In this document: positions 9,601-15,092 of the stretch, piece by piece | Numbering within the stretch: the stretch's first letter is position 1 | Layout of the letters: each line of letters starts with the position of its first letter | Assembly (NCBI GenBank): GCA_021766785.1 | Contig: JAICBP010000083.1 | Span: forward strand, 33,161-68,952 | Source of the DNA: Sulfurimonas sp. endosymbiont of Alviniconcha boucheti | Lineage (GTDB): Bacteria; Campylobacterota; Campylobacteria; Campylobacterales; Sulfurimonadaceae | Direction of reading: 5' to 3' | Length of the DNA: 35,792 nt | Program-made: the position numbers and the translations under genes | Notes under the pieces: model-generated | What the model was told of the DNA's origin: nothing | The model's database searches: none | What the model saw: only the letters and a program-made list of their open reading frames with translations

Positions 9601-9745
9601 TTCAGCAATAGGGCTTGAAAGACTTGCTCCTCTTGGAGCAGTGGCAATTGGTGGTTTGATAGTGGGAACATTTTTAACGCTGCTTTTTATACCACTTGTG
9701 TTTATATGGACCGTAAAAAAAGATGATGTAGAGGGAGCGATATAG
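6623..9745 (+). CDS. RND efflux permease (HAE1-like, AcrB-type)
   Basis: This is the proton-driven inner-membrane pump of the tripartite system, with 1040 residues. It has TM1 near residues 20-38, a large periplasmic loop, TM2-6 with the proton-relay motif LGLLLDDAVVVMENIER, a second periplasmic loop, and the C-terminal helices with LLSGIIVNNAILLIHFALEK. Counted from the ATG at 6623 the two Asp fall at residues 407-408, the AcrB numbering. The two consecutive Asp suggest a multidrug (HAE1) rather than a heavy-metal (CzcA-type) RND protein; the substrate is not readable. An in-frame ATG at 6638 is an alternative start. Both overlap the adaptor gene, and neither has a strong ribosome binding site. 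Confidence 0.93.
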   Translation: MSHISMKNRKFSIVNFLLGRPYFIFSLLTLFLFLGAVGYNSIERKLFPDSNYPTIAVVVVQPGASAKSIATNVSIPVEEELYTLSNIRRVFSTTIDEVSVVNAEFDYVKEIDAATSDVSNALEKIKSKLPSSILPPQIIKITTATAPIVTYALTSKDGSIPLEDIRQLAKTKIKHDLIRLDGIADIDIFGGYDKEIEVIVDKEKLDKYNLDIAMVVAKLKANNNDFTIGFITNEKSRYLLKSKGKRDTITKLKSLAITKDITLKEIAKVYFGHYENSAEYYGNSKHAIALAVQRAENADVIKSIDLVQKKIDTLKQKYKNLEFTITNTQKDTIVQSTSNMFESLRDAILMSTIVVFFFLASFRQVLVVLVTIPLVYATTVALMWIVGIEFNVVTLTAIILALGLLLDDAVVVMENIERHYRELHDEIHKAVYEGTKEIMFADLSGTITTMIALSPMLFVGGYPQTVFQPLVGTLLLALAASYIISITAVPLLSLKILTIRSPFILKSEAMFEKFVGGFSNGIANFFSSAVWLAVRRKSVAVVYVLALVFLFITSVKGVMPTVGKELMPPMDTGVVKINITVDPNLSLEASKKVIKEANKIIKEQGELVYLSSAIGSEAGVMSIGSGSGIDHISITATYVDRYHRDETIWEIERKLREKLNKIKNIDTVDVFDYGATALASLRANLDVTLYSDELSNLQEAGNIVAKAMYETGGIVSVSKTWNDNKKVYEFEIDEKKAAYYGLSSEEISKQLQIFIRGAKATSFYLQNSTDFDIRIWVDRKKRENIESLLSYLVTTKRGKIPLSDIVSVKFVKEPTIITREGLKYTLNVYGFREDAAISHIMDNFEKAFEGKVLPDGVEMEQTGDIKQFKSSTARMIGAIAFAVILILFTLIALFNSIKISLMIIFSIPLTIIGASWIMLLMHYHTSMPAMMGFILLSGIIVNNAILLIHFALEKMHSGMNNIEAMIESIKIRTRPVLMTAFATSAGMLPVALGSAIGLERLAPLGAVAIGGLIVGTFLTLLFIPLVFIWTVKKDDVEGAI

Positions 9746-9747
9746 TG

Positions 9748-9779
9748 TTAACATTTAGCTAACACTTTTTTCTTACAAT
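9748..9779 (+). promoter_or_regulatory. Regulator site plus -10 box in front of the DUF2202-two-component unit
   Basis: TTAACATTTAGCTAAC (9748-9763) is identical to the element at 3195 and again lies exactly 10 bp before TACAAT (9774-9779). It starts 2 bp after the RND stop codon. Because the response regulator and kinase genes lie in this unit, the site implies positive autoregulation if the encoded regulator binds it (inference). Confidence 0.75.
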
Positions 9780-9809
9780 ACGAATAGAAAAATAAATAGG
9801 AAATTTGAT

Positions 9810-10583
9810 ATGAAAAGTAAAATTATACTTTCTGCTGTAATGGCAGCGATAGTGTTGCTAGGATGTGGCAGAGACTCTGGTGCTTCAAACAGTGATAAAG
9901 GTTTTGAACTTTCTAACTATCCTGTGACACCGAATTTGTCTCAAGAGTTGAAAAATTCTCTTGCATATATGGGGAATGAAGAGCGGTTGGCATATGATGT
10001 GTATCTCAACCTGTATAATTATCATAGCAAAAACAGCAACATAGAGATAAAGCAGCTTTACAATATCGCTACAAACTCCGAGAGCCGACATATCTCTATA
10101 GTACAAGATATTGTAAAACGGTACAATCTAAATGTTTCCGATTTAAGCAATGTAGATGAAACAATTGTAAGTAAAAATAATATGTCCTCTGAAAATATGC
10201 CAAGCGGAGTATATGATATTCAAAAAATTCAAGAACTTTATGATACGCTTTACGCTAAAGGGACCGTCTCGCAACAAGATGCACTTGAAGTCGGTTGCAT
10301 GGTAGAGGTAACCGATGTTGACGATTTGGACAAATATATCACAAAAGCCGATAATGCAAATGCTATAGATATAGTAGCAGCGTTTAAGGTGCTTCGAAGC
10401 GGTAGTTACAACCACTACTGGGCATTCGATAAAGGGCTGAAAAATATAGGGGTAGCCAATGGTTGCTGTAGTTTGGGAGATACATATTGCCATAGCGAAT
10501 ACCCACAAAACAAGCAAGGTTCTCAAGAAGGTAAAAGACATAATGGAAATGGAAATGGAAATAGAAATAGAAATGGTTCGTAG
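9810..10583 (+). CDS. DUF2202 ferritin-like lipoprotein
   Basis: The protein has 257 residues. The N terminus is a lipoprotein signal with lipobox LLGC (Cys19), placing it on a membrane facing the periplasm. The main domain (about residues 50-205) has the DUF2202 pattern: GNEERLAYDVYLNLYNYH, then NIATNSESRHISIV, then two later helices. Paired Glu and His in such helices are typical of ferritin-like four-helix bundles, so metal binding is plausible but unproven. Later it has a Cys pair (GCCSLGDTYCH). The C terminus is an Asn/Gly/Arg low-complexity tail from a hexanucleotide repeat at 10544-10575. It is first in the unit that continues into the response regulator 14 bp downstream. Confidence 0.82.
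   Translation: MKSKIILSAVMAAIVLLGCGRDSGASNSDKGFELSNYPVTPNLSQELKNSLAYMGNEERLAYDVYLNLYNYHSKNSNIEIKQLYNIATNSESRHISIVQDIVKRYNLNVSDLSNVDETIVSKNNMSSENMPSGVYDIQKIQELYDTLYAKGTVSQQDALEVGCMVEVTDVDDLDKYITKADNANAIDIVAAFKVLRSGSYNHYWAFDKGLKNIGVANGCCSLGDTYCHSEYPQNKQGSQEGKRHNGNGNGNRNRNGS
10544..10575 (+). repeat. Hexanucleotide repeat (GGAAAT/AGAAAT) in the DUF2202 gene
   Basis: About five tandem units of GGAAAT or AGAAAT encode the alternating Asn-Gly/Asn-Arg tail. Six-base units keep the reading frame, so slippage would change tail length without shifting the frame. Confidence 0.75.
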
Positions 10584-10597
10584 ATAACTGGAGAGAC

Positions 10598-11251
10598 ATG
10601 CAAAAAATCTTACTTTTAGAAGATGATACTGTTTTAGCCGAGACTCTGTGCGAGCTTCTCAAAGGTGAGGGGCTCACGATTGTGCATACGACAAACGGTG
10701 AAGAAGCACTTGATGCAACTTTTAAAGAGTGTTTCGATCTGCTGCTTTTTGATGTTAACGTCGCCTATATAAACGGATTTGAGTTGCTTAAAAGTTTGCG
10801 TGAGAGTGGCGATACAACACCAGCTGTCTTCATAACCGCACTTGCCGATATAGGTTCCCTCTCATACAGTTTTTCTGTTGGAGCAGATGACTACATCAAA
10901 AAACCTTTTGATTTTGATGAACTTTTGGTGCGAATATTAGCACTCCTTCGCAAATCGTACAAAACCTACGAAAACGAGATCAAAGTGGATGGTTTTAGTT
11001 TCTCTATAGACAAGCAAGAGCTCTATAAAAACGGTGAGTTTATCCCTTTGGCACCTATGGAGCTAAAGATCACCAAACTTCTTTTTCAAAATCTCGATAA
11101 AACGGTAGAAAAAGAGGTGCTTTTGGAGTATTTGGCAGAGGGAAAGGAGATGAGCGAGGGGGCACTCCGAGTGCATATAAATAAACTGCGCAAAATTGAT
11201 CTACCGATTACAACGATCAAGGGGATAGGATACCGACTTGGAAAATCATGA
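10598..11251 (+). CDS. OmpR/PhoB-family response regulator
   Basis: The 217-residue protein has a receiver domain (1-115) and a C-terminal winged-helix DNA-binding domain (about 125-217). Receiver residues are in place: acidic pocket D9/D10, phospho-acceptor D52 in LLLFDVNV, T80 in FITA and K102 in KKPF. The DNA-binding part has APMELKITKLLF and the recognition-helix region EGALRVHINKLRK, ending TTIKGIGYRLGK as in the OmpR family. A GGAGAG site precedes the ATG. It overlaps the kinase gene by 14 nt. The natural inference is that it binds the (T/C)TAAC direct repeats in front of all three cassette units, since OmpR-type regulators use 10-11-bp-spaced direct repeats. Confidence 0.92.
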   Translation: MQKILLLEDDTVLAETLCELLKGEGLTIVHTTNGEEALDATFKECFDLLLFDVNVAYINGFELLKSLRESGDTTPAVFITALADIGSLSYSFSVGADDYIKKPFDFDELLVRILALLRKSYKTYENEIKVDGFSFSIDKQELYKNGEFIPLAPMELKITKLLFQNLDKTVEKEVLLEYLAEGKEMSEGALRVHINKLRKIDLPITTIKGIGYRLGKS

Positions 11252-12305
11252 GAAAAAAGCATTTTTAAAGTTTTTTATCACCTATTTTGTTAGTGTCGCA
11301 CTTCTTATTTTGGCAGTGGGTTTTTTCTATTTTTTACAAATGAAAGAGCATCTGCTTAAATCGCAAGAATTTTCGATGATCGAGTATGTTCGCCACATCA
11401 AGTTCGGTAAGAGTATCGTTCATTACGATCCAAAAATCTTTTCCCATAAATTTGTCCAGATCGATCAAAAACATATAGATATACGAAACTTTTTCGTTTT
11501 AAACGATCGGTTTATGAAGTATATTCCTACAAAAAAGGAGGGGTATTATCTGCAAGTGTTTAAAGATAAAAGGGAGTTTAGCTACAAACTTGCCTCTTTG
11601 AAGCACAAGATCATCTATTTCCAGCTTTTTTTGTTGTTGGTGTTTGCATACATCAGCTATATCCTTGCAAAAAATGCACTCAAGCCTCTCAAAGAGAGTA
11701 TCTCAACTCTTGATCGCTTTGCAAAAGACCTCATCCATGATCTTAACACGCCGGTTACTGCCATAGGGCTAAATATGAAGCTTCTATTGAAAGATCCAAA
11801 CTGCAAAAACAACACGGCACTCAAGCGGATAGGCAAAAGCGTAGAGACAATCTCCCAGTTACACAAAAACCTCACCGTTTTGCTCCAAGAGGAGACTTTT
11901 CAACTTTATTCGCTTGATATATGTAAAGCAGTCAAGGAACTTGTCCAAACCCAAAAGCAGCTCTGTCCCCATGTCCATTTTGAGATAGAGTGTGGCATGC
12001 TTGTAGCAAACCTTAATGAACACGCGATCAAACAGATACTCCAAAACCTCCTCTCAAACGCTTGCAAATACAACAAAAAAGAGGGATTTGTAAAGATTTT
12101 TGCCAAAAATAACGCTTTATACATCCAAAATAGTGGTCCTACGATAGAGCATCCTAAAGAGATATTTAAGCGATCTTATAGCGGAGATGCGAGCAGCAGT
12201 GGAATTGGTTTGGATATCGTCAAGAGACTGGCATTGGCAATGGGCATAGAGATAAAAGTGCAATCCAAAGAGGGGGTCAATACTTTCATTTTAACGATAC
12301 CTTAA
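11238..12305 (+). CDS. Membrane sensor histidine kinase
   Basis: The 355-residue kinase has TM1 (about 10-33), a periplasmic sensor loop of roughly 90 residues (34-123), TM2 (about 125-145), a very short linker with no obvious full HAMP, a dimerization helix with H167 in LIHDLNTPVTAI, and a HATPase domain with the N box LLSNACKYNKKEG (about 271-283) and G box SSGIGLDIVK (320-329). The usual DxGxG segment reads IQNSGPTI, so the conserved Asp is missing, as in some epsilonproteobacterial kinases. The only in-frame start that keeps TM1 is TTG at 11238, inside the end of the regulator gene, which suggests translational coupling. The sensed signal is unknown. Confidence 0.9.
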   Translation: MENHEKKAFLKFFITYFVSVALLILAVGFFYFLQMKEHLLKSQEFSMIEYVRHIKFGKSIVHYDPKIFSHKFVQIDQKHIDIRNFFVLNDRFMKYIPTKKEGYYLQVFKDKREFSYKLASLKHKIIYFQLFLLLVFAYISYILAKNALKPLKESISTLDRFAKDLIHDLNTPVTAIGLNMKLLLKDPNCKNNTALKRIGKSVETISQLHKNLTVLLQEETFQLYSLDICKAVKELVQTQKQLCPHVHFEIECGMLVANLNEHAIKQILQNLLSNACKYNKKEGFVKIFAKNNALYIQNSGPTIEHPKEIFKRSYSGDASSSGIGLDIVKRLALAMGIEIKVQSKEGVNTFILTIP

Positions 12306-12308
12306 TAT

Positions 12309-12345
12309 TATAATGTCCCTAAAAGCTAAGACAGCAATTCAGTAA
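12309..12345 (+). mobile_element. Isolated IS end, same as the left end at 2879
   Basis: TATAATGTCCCTAAAAGCTA and the following AGACAGCAATTCA match 2874-2907 except for two substitutions and a later indel, in the same orientation. No IS3-type transposase sequence follows; a short frame MTKIMEMMTSQLLLP after it is not recognisable. It lies 8 bp after the kinase stop, so the cassette 3188-12308 is bracketed by like-oriented copies of one IS end. Confidence 0.65.
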
Positions 12346-12432
12346 GATTTATATTCAAAAAAGCTAAAATGACAAAAATTATGGAGATGATGACAAGTCA
12401 ATTATTACTCCCCTAAAAAACAAACTCAAACA
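12346..12432. other. Non-coding stretch between the IS end and the IS630 relic
   Basis: This short AT-rich interval has no convincing gene. Together with the two IS relics it accounts for the long gap between the kinase stop (12305) and the NERD gene (12942). Confidence 0.5.
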
Positions 12433-12900
12433 TCAAGCTGCCGCATAAGCAATACTCGGATGATTAAAAAAGTTAGCGATCTTCTCCTCATTTTGTGAAA
12501 GTTCTATTATATATTTTTCAGTATTTTTTCTCAGTTGCACTTGAGTAAAAGGGATATTGTTTTTATTGGCATTACGTTTATAGTCCTGATTGAGATACTC
12601 ATCAGGATTAAACTCTCGATAGCATCCTCTTTTTTTGCTTGTTTCTTTATCTTGGGGTACTCTTCATTAAGCCATCTCTTTGTTTGTTCATCTTTTCGCT
12701 CATAAGCTCGTTTGATTGGTCTCTTACTTGTGAACTGCCATTTTTTTAAGATAGTGTCCTACTGTTGATATTGGCATATCAATATCTAAGTTATGTTTAA
12801 TTAGTTGTTTTACTGCTTCTCTTAACTTTATCGCTCTATTACATAAATACTGTAATGTCTTTTGGCCTACTTTTCTTGCATCATTTTTCTCTATTTTCAT
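12433..12900 (-). pseudogene. IS630-family transposase remnant with deleted catalytic core
   Basis: From the ATG at 12900 the minus strand encodes the N-terminal winged-helix part of an IS630 transposase: STVGHYLKKWQFTSKRPIKR, then ERKDEQTKRWLNEEYPKIKK. Near 12615-12630 the match jumps, in another frame, to the C-terminal tail REFNPDEYLNQDYKRNA, continuing to a TGA at 12433. The intervening DDE catalytic region (roughly 190 residues by comparison with family length) is absent, so this is an internally deleted dead copy. A 10-bp inverted repeat, AAGCTAAAAT at 12361-12370 and ATTTTAGCTT at 12917-12926, may mark the old ends, but this is weak. Confidence 0.8.
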
Positions 12901-12941
12901 GAAAACAGTTCAACATATTTTAGCTTAAATATTGATTTAGT

Positions 12942-13748
12942 TTATTGGTGAAGTAATAAGTCTAATTTTCTCGTGTATCTACATTTTGGATAGCTTTTGC
13001 ATCCGTAAAATTTGTTTCCGATATTTTGACCTTTTTTTGCAGCTCTTATAACCAAGTTATTTCCGCATCTAGGACAAACTAAATCTTTATTTTTATGTGG
13101 AGTCGAATCTTTAGAATTCTTCCTCTTCAAGTTATCTACATGTTCTCTATACGTTCTAAAACTTTTAGAGAACCTTGCATGTTCAATACTCTCAATAATA
13201 TTTTCCATCTTTCTTAAAGTAAATACAACTTTCTTATACGTTTTTATAAATTTTAATAAACCTCGCGGACGGACAACATTATCCGGCATATCAGTTTTAA
13301 ATGTACTCTCCCCAACAAATACAACAACAGAGAAAATTTTATCATCATCAAGATCTAAAAGCTTTTGTAGTGTTTTTGTATGTTTATAGTTTTGATGGAG
13401 TGGGTTTTGAAAAAAGTTTTTCTTACCATAGATGCTCTGTGTCCATCTTTTTTGATGTTCAGAGCCGAATATCCAACCTTTGTAGTTTTTTGTCTCTATA
13501 ACGAATATACCATACCTTGAGACTATAATATGATCTATCTGCGTAGTTCCATCTTCAGTGGGTAATGTCACATCTTTTAAAATCCTATACTCTTCTTTGT
13601 TAAGCGAGATGCCGAGAAAAGAGTTGAGCATACCTTCACCGACCATTCCTTTGCCGGTAGCTGATTTAAAAAACAGTACAACTGCAACTATAGGGATAAG
13701 CCACCACAACTGCAACAGAGGTGCTAAAATCATTGAAAGATCAAGCAT
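12942..13748 (-). CDS. Membrane-anchored NERD nuclease-like protein with topoisomerase-type zinc ribbon
   Basis: The protein has 268 residues. A hydrophobic N-terminal segment (about 7-27) anchors it. A NERD domain follows (about 35-150) with E38 in VGEGML, D72 in QIDHIIVSRYG, and E85/K87 in FVIETKNYKGWIFG. These are the positions expected for a PD-(D/E)xK-like nuclease fold, so a DNA-cleaving or DNA-binding activity is plausible. The C terminus is a four-cysteine zinc ribbon (C225, C228, C250, C256; CPRCG and GCKSYPKCRYTR) as found at the end of bacterial topoisomerase I, suggesting nucleic acid binding. It starts 3 bp after the stop of the 118-residue gene, so the two form an operon. The biological role is unknown; defence against foreign DNA is one possibility. 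Confidence 0.85.
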   Translation of the reverse strand: MLDLSMILAPLLQLWWLIPIVAVVLFFKSATGKGMVGEGMLNSFLGISLNKEEYRILKDVTLPTEDGTTQIDHIIVSRYGIFVIETKNYKGWIFGSEHQKRWTQSIYGKKNFFQNPLHQNYKHTKTLQKLLDLDDDKIFSVVVFVGESTFKTDMPDNVVRPRGLLKFIKTYKKVVFTLRKMENIIESIEHARFSKSFRTYREHVDNLKRKNSKDSTPHKNKDLVCPRCGNNLVIRAAKKGQNIGNKFYGCKSYPKCRYTRKLDLLLHQ

Positions 13749-13751
13749 ATT

Positions 13752-14108
13752 TTACTCATCATCTTTTTCAAGAATGCTATCTGTTATTTTTTCTGATAGT
13801 TTTTTCATTCTCTTATTGAATACATCTGAGAACTCATCATCGCAATATGCTTCATGGTTAACTAGACCAAGTTTTAGGAATTCATTTTGTTGATAAAGAA
13901 TTTTTAAATAACTCTCTATTATGCTTATCTTTGTAGTTTTCCTATTGATATCTTTTTTAAATTTCTCAATAAATCGTTTTATCTCTTGCTCATTATCACT
14001 TTCATTCGTCTCACAAAAATATCTCTTTGCAAATACAGGCTGAGATAAACCTAGTTTTTTTAACCAATCTTTGAGTTCTTGCTGCTTTCGTTTAATTTCA
14101 TTTTTCAT
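13752..14108 (-). CDS. Hypothetical helical protein, partner of the NERD gene
   Basis: This 118-residue protein is not recognised. It is highly charged (Lys/Glu rich) and predicted helical by composition. Residues about 10-80 (KDWLKKLGLSQPVFAKRYF, then EIKRFIEKFKKDINRKTTKI) recall a small helix-turn-helix-like arrangement, and the later part has many acidic residues. It could be a DNA-binding regulator, but no clear motif proves this. It precedes the NERD gene with a 3-bp gap and is divergent from the small-protein pair at 14193. The start codon ATG at 14108 has only a weak GGGAC-type ribosome site. Confidence 0.65.
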   Translation of the reverse strand: MKNEIKRKQQELKDWLKKLGLSQPVFAKRYFCETNESDNEQEIKRFIEKFKKDINRKTTKISIIESYLKILYQQNEFLKLGLVNHEAYCDDEFSDVFNKRMKKLSEKITDSILEKDDE

Positions 14109-14138
14109 ATTGTCCCTAAATGTCCCTTCAAGTTATTC

Positions 14139-14144
14139 TATAAT
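14139..14144 (+). promoter_or_regulatory. Putative -10 box for the small-protein pair
   Basis: TATAAT at 14139-14144 lies about 49 bp upstream of the ATG at 14193. No clear -35 hexamer is visible. A small inverted repeat, CCTAAA/TTTAGG, lies in the leader (about 14153-14170). Confidence 0.5.
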
Positions 14145-14192
14145 TCTACCAACCTAAACCTTTATTTAGGAATAAATCAAAAAGGAGCCATT

Positions 14193-14342
14193 ATGGCTAA
14201 AAGTACAAAAATGACAACATCGGCAGCTGCTAGAATTCAATCTGGTGCAGCTAAAGTAAATGGAGGCGGTGTACCAAAAGGGCACTTCGCAGGCAGAGCA
14301 CAAAGAGGTGCTGCACATAACTCAAACAAAGGAGGTAAATAA
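14193..14342 (+). CDS. Small SMP-like (seed maturation protein-like) protein
   Basis: The protein has 49 residues with an AAAGGAG site ideally placed before the ATG at 14193. It is rich in Ala, Gly, Lys and Asn and has no hydrophobic core. The pattern SAAARIQSGAAKVNGGGVPK, then FAGRAQRGAAHN, resembles the SMP repeat (Ala-Arg-Ile-Gln-Ser plus Ala-Gln-Ala-Ala-Asn) known from plant late-embryogenesis proteins and from short bacterial proteins. The family assignment is by eye and moderately sure. Such proteins are probably intrinsically disordered; a stress-protective role is inference. It is followed after 1 bp by a second tiny gene. Confidence 0.75.
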   Translation: MAKSTKMTTSAAARIQSGAAKVNGGGVPKGHFAGRAQRGAAHNSNKGGK

Positions 14343-14343
14343 A

Positions 14344-14436
14344 ATGGGAAGATCAGGCGGATGTACTCCTCCAAATGGACCAAGCACAACAGGTAATCCA
14401 TCAGGCGGTGGCAGAGGTAATTGCCCTAGTAAGTAA
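14344..14436 (+). CDS. 30-residue Gly/Pro/Ser-rich small protein
   Basis: This short gene begins MGRSGGCTPPNGPSTTGN and ends GRGNCPSK, with two Cys and many Gly, Pro and Ser. It starts 1 bp after the stop of the SMP-like gene. A near-perfect ribosome binding site, AAAGGAGGT (about 14330-14338), lies inside the end of that gene, which is the main evidence that it is translated. No function is known. The composition suggests a disordered peptide, possibly metal-binding or disulfide-forming. Confidence 0.62.
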   Translation: MGRSGGCTPPNGPSTTGNPSGGGRGNCPSK

Positions 14437-14442
14437 ACTTTT

Positions 14443-14466
14443 CAGTAGAGTGTTTTTACTCTACTG
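14443..14466. terminator. Shared terminator hairpin between convergent genes
   Basis: A perfect 9-bp stem, CAGTAGAGT with ACTCTACTG, has a GTTTTT loop. It sits between the 30-residue gene and the convergent 142-residue gene, overlaps the stop codon of the latter (14461-14463), and probably serves both directions. Confidence 0.65.
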
Positions 14467-14889
14467 ACACTGAGTAGCTTTTTGTTCAAATATATCTATA
14501 AACTTTTCTTGATCTTTTTTATACTCATCATAGTCTATAGTTTTCATTGTATTCGATAATGCACATACACATATTGCTTTTTTATTTTCTATTTGAACTC
14601 TATTTAAGGGTGCAGAATAAGAAGATATGCAACTATGTACAATAGAGTATTCAGTAGCTACAGGATACCTATCTTCACTATACATATGCTTTCCAATTTC
14701 ATATGCAGGTGCTACACCGAGAATAAACGCTGTTCCTGCACCCAGCACTTTTTTTGTTATCTTACTGTATCGCCATTTTATTAAGTCCTTTTTGCATTTT
14801 TTACATTTTATTTCAGAAGAAAGCTTGATTGTATTTTCTTCGTCACAATTTGGACAAATTATCTTTAGTTTAGATTTAGATGTTTCCAA
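14461..14889 (-). CDS. Zinc-ribbon single-pass membrane protein, unknown function
   Basis: The 142-residue protein starts at TTG (14889) behind AAAGGAAA; there is no upstream ATG. Residues 10-40 form a zinc ribbon (ICPNCDEENTIKL, then IKCKKCKKDLI), four cysteines as two CxxC knuckles. One hydrophobic helix follows (about 49-66, VLGAGTAFILGVAPAYEIG), then a polar domain with three more Cys (HSCISS, AICVCAL) and a final Cys. This gives a cytosolic zinc ribbon and a periplasmic, possibly disulfide-bonded domain; topology is inferred. It is convergent with the small-protein pair and shares a terminator with it. No family was recognised. Confidence 0.68.
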   Translation of the reverse strand: METSKSKLKIICPNCDEENTIKLSSEIKCKKCKKDLIKWRYSKITKKVLGAGTAFILGVAPAYEIGKHMYSEDRYPVATEYSIVHSCISSYSAPLNRVQIENKKAICVCALSNTMKTIDYDEYKKDQEKFIDIFEQKATQCQ

Positions 14890-15092
14890 TAAATATTTCC
14901 TTTAGAACCACTTGCAAATTCAAACTCACACAAGTGACTAATTTTTCCGCATAGTAATTTTTTAGATTCAAAAAATCTCGTACATTGTATATTCGCAACA
15001 TTTATCCCAATTTTGCTAAATTTCTATAAATTTTTCATTAAATCAGAATTCATCTTATTTCCTCTTTTTGATGTTAAATAAAAGCTTTTCCC

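Noticed and set aside
12371-12415. Short frame MTKIMEMMTSQLLLP after the second IS end as a gene.
   Set aside because: Fifteen codons, no family resemblance and no clear ribosome site; probably IS debris.
14111-14128. TGTCCCTAAATGTCCCTT upstream of the small-protein pair looks like another copy of the IS end.
   Set aside because: Only about 10 bases (TGTCCCTAAA) agree with the ends at 2879 and 12314, and the following CTAAGACAGC is absent. This is too short to claim.
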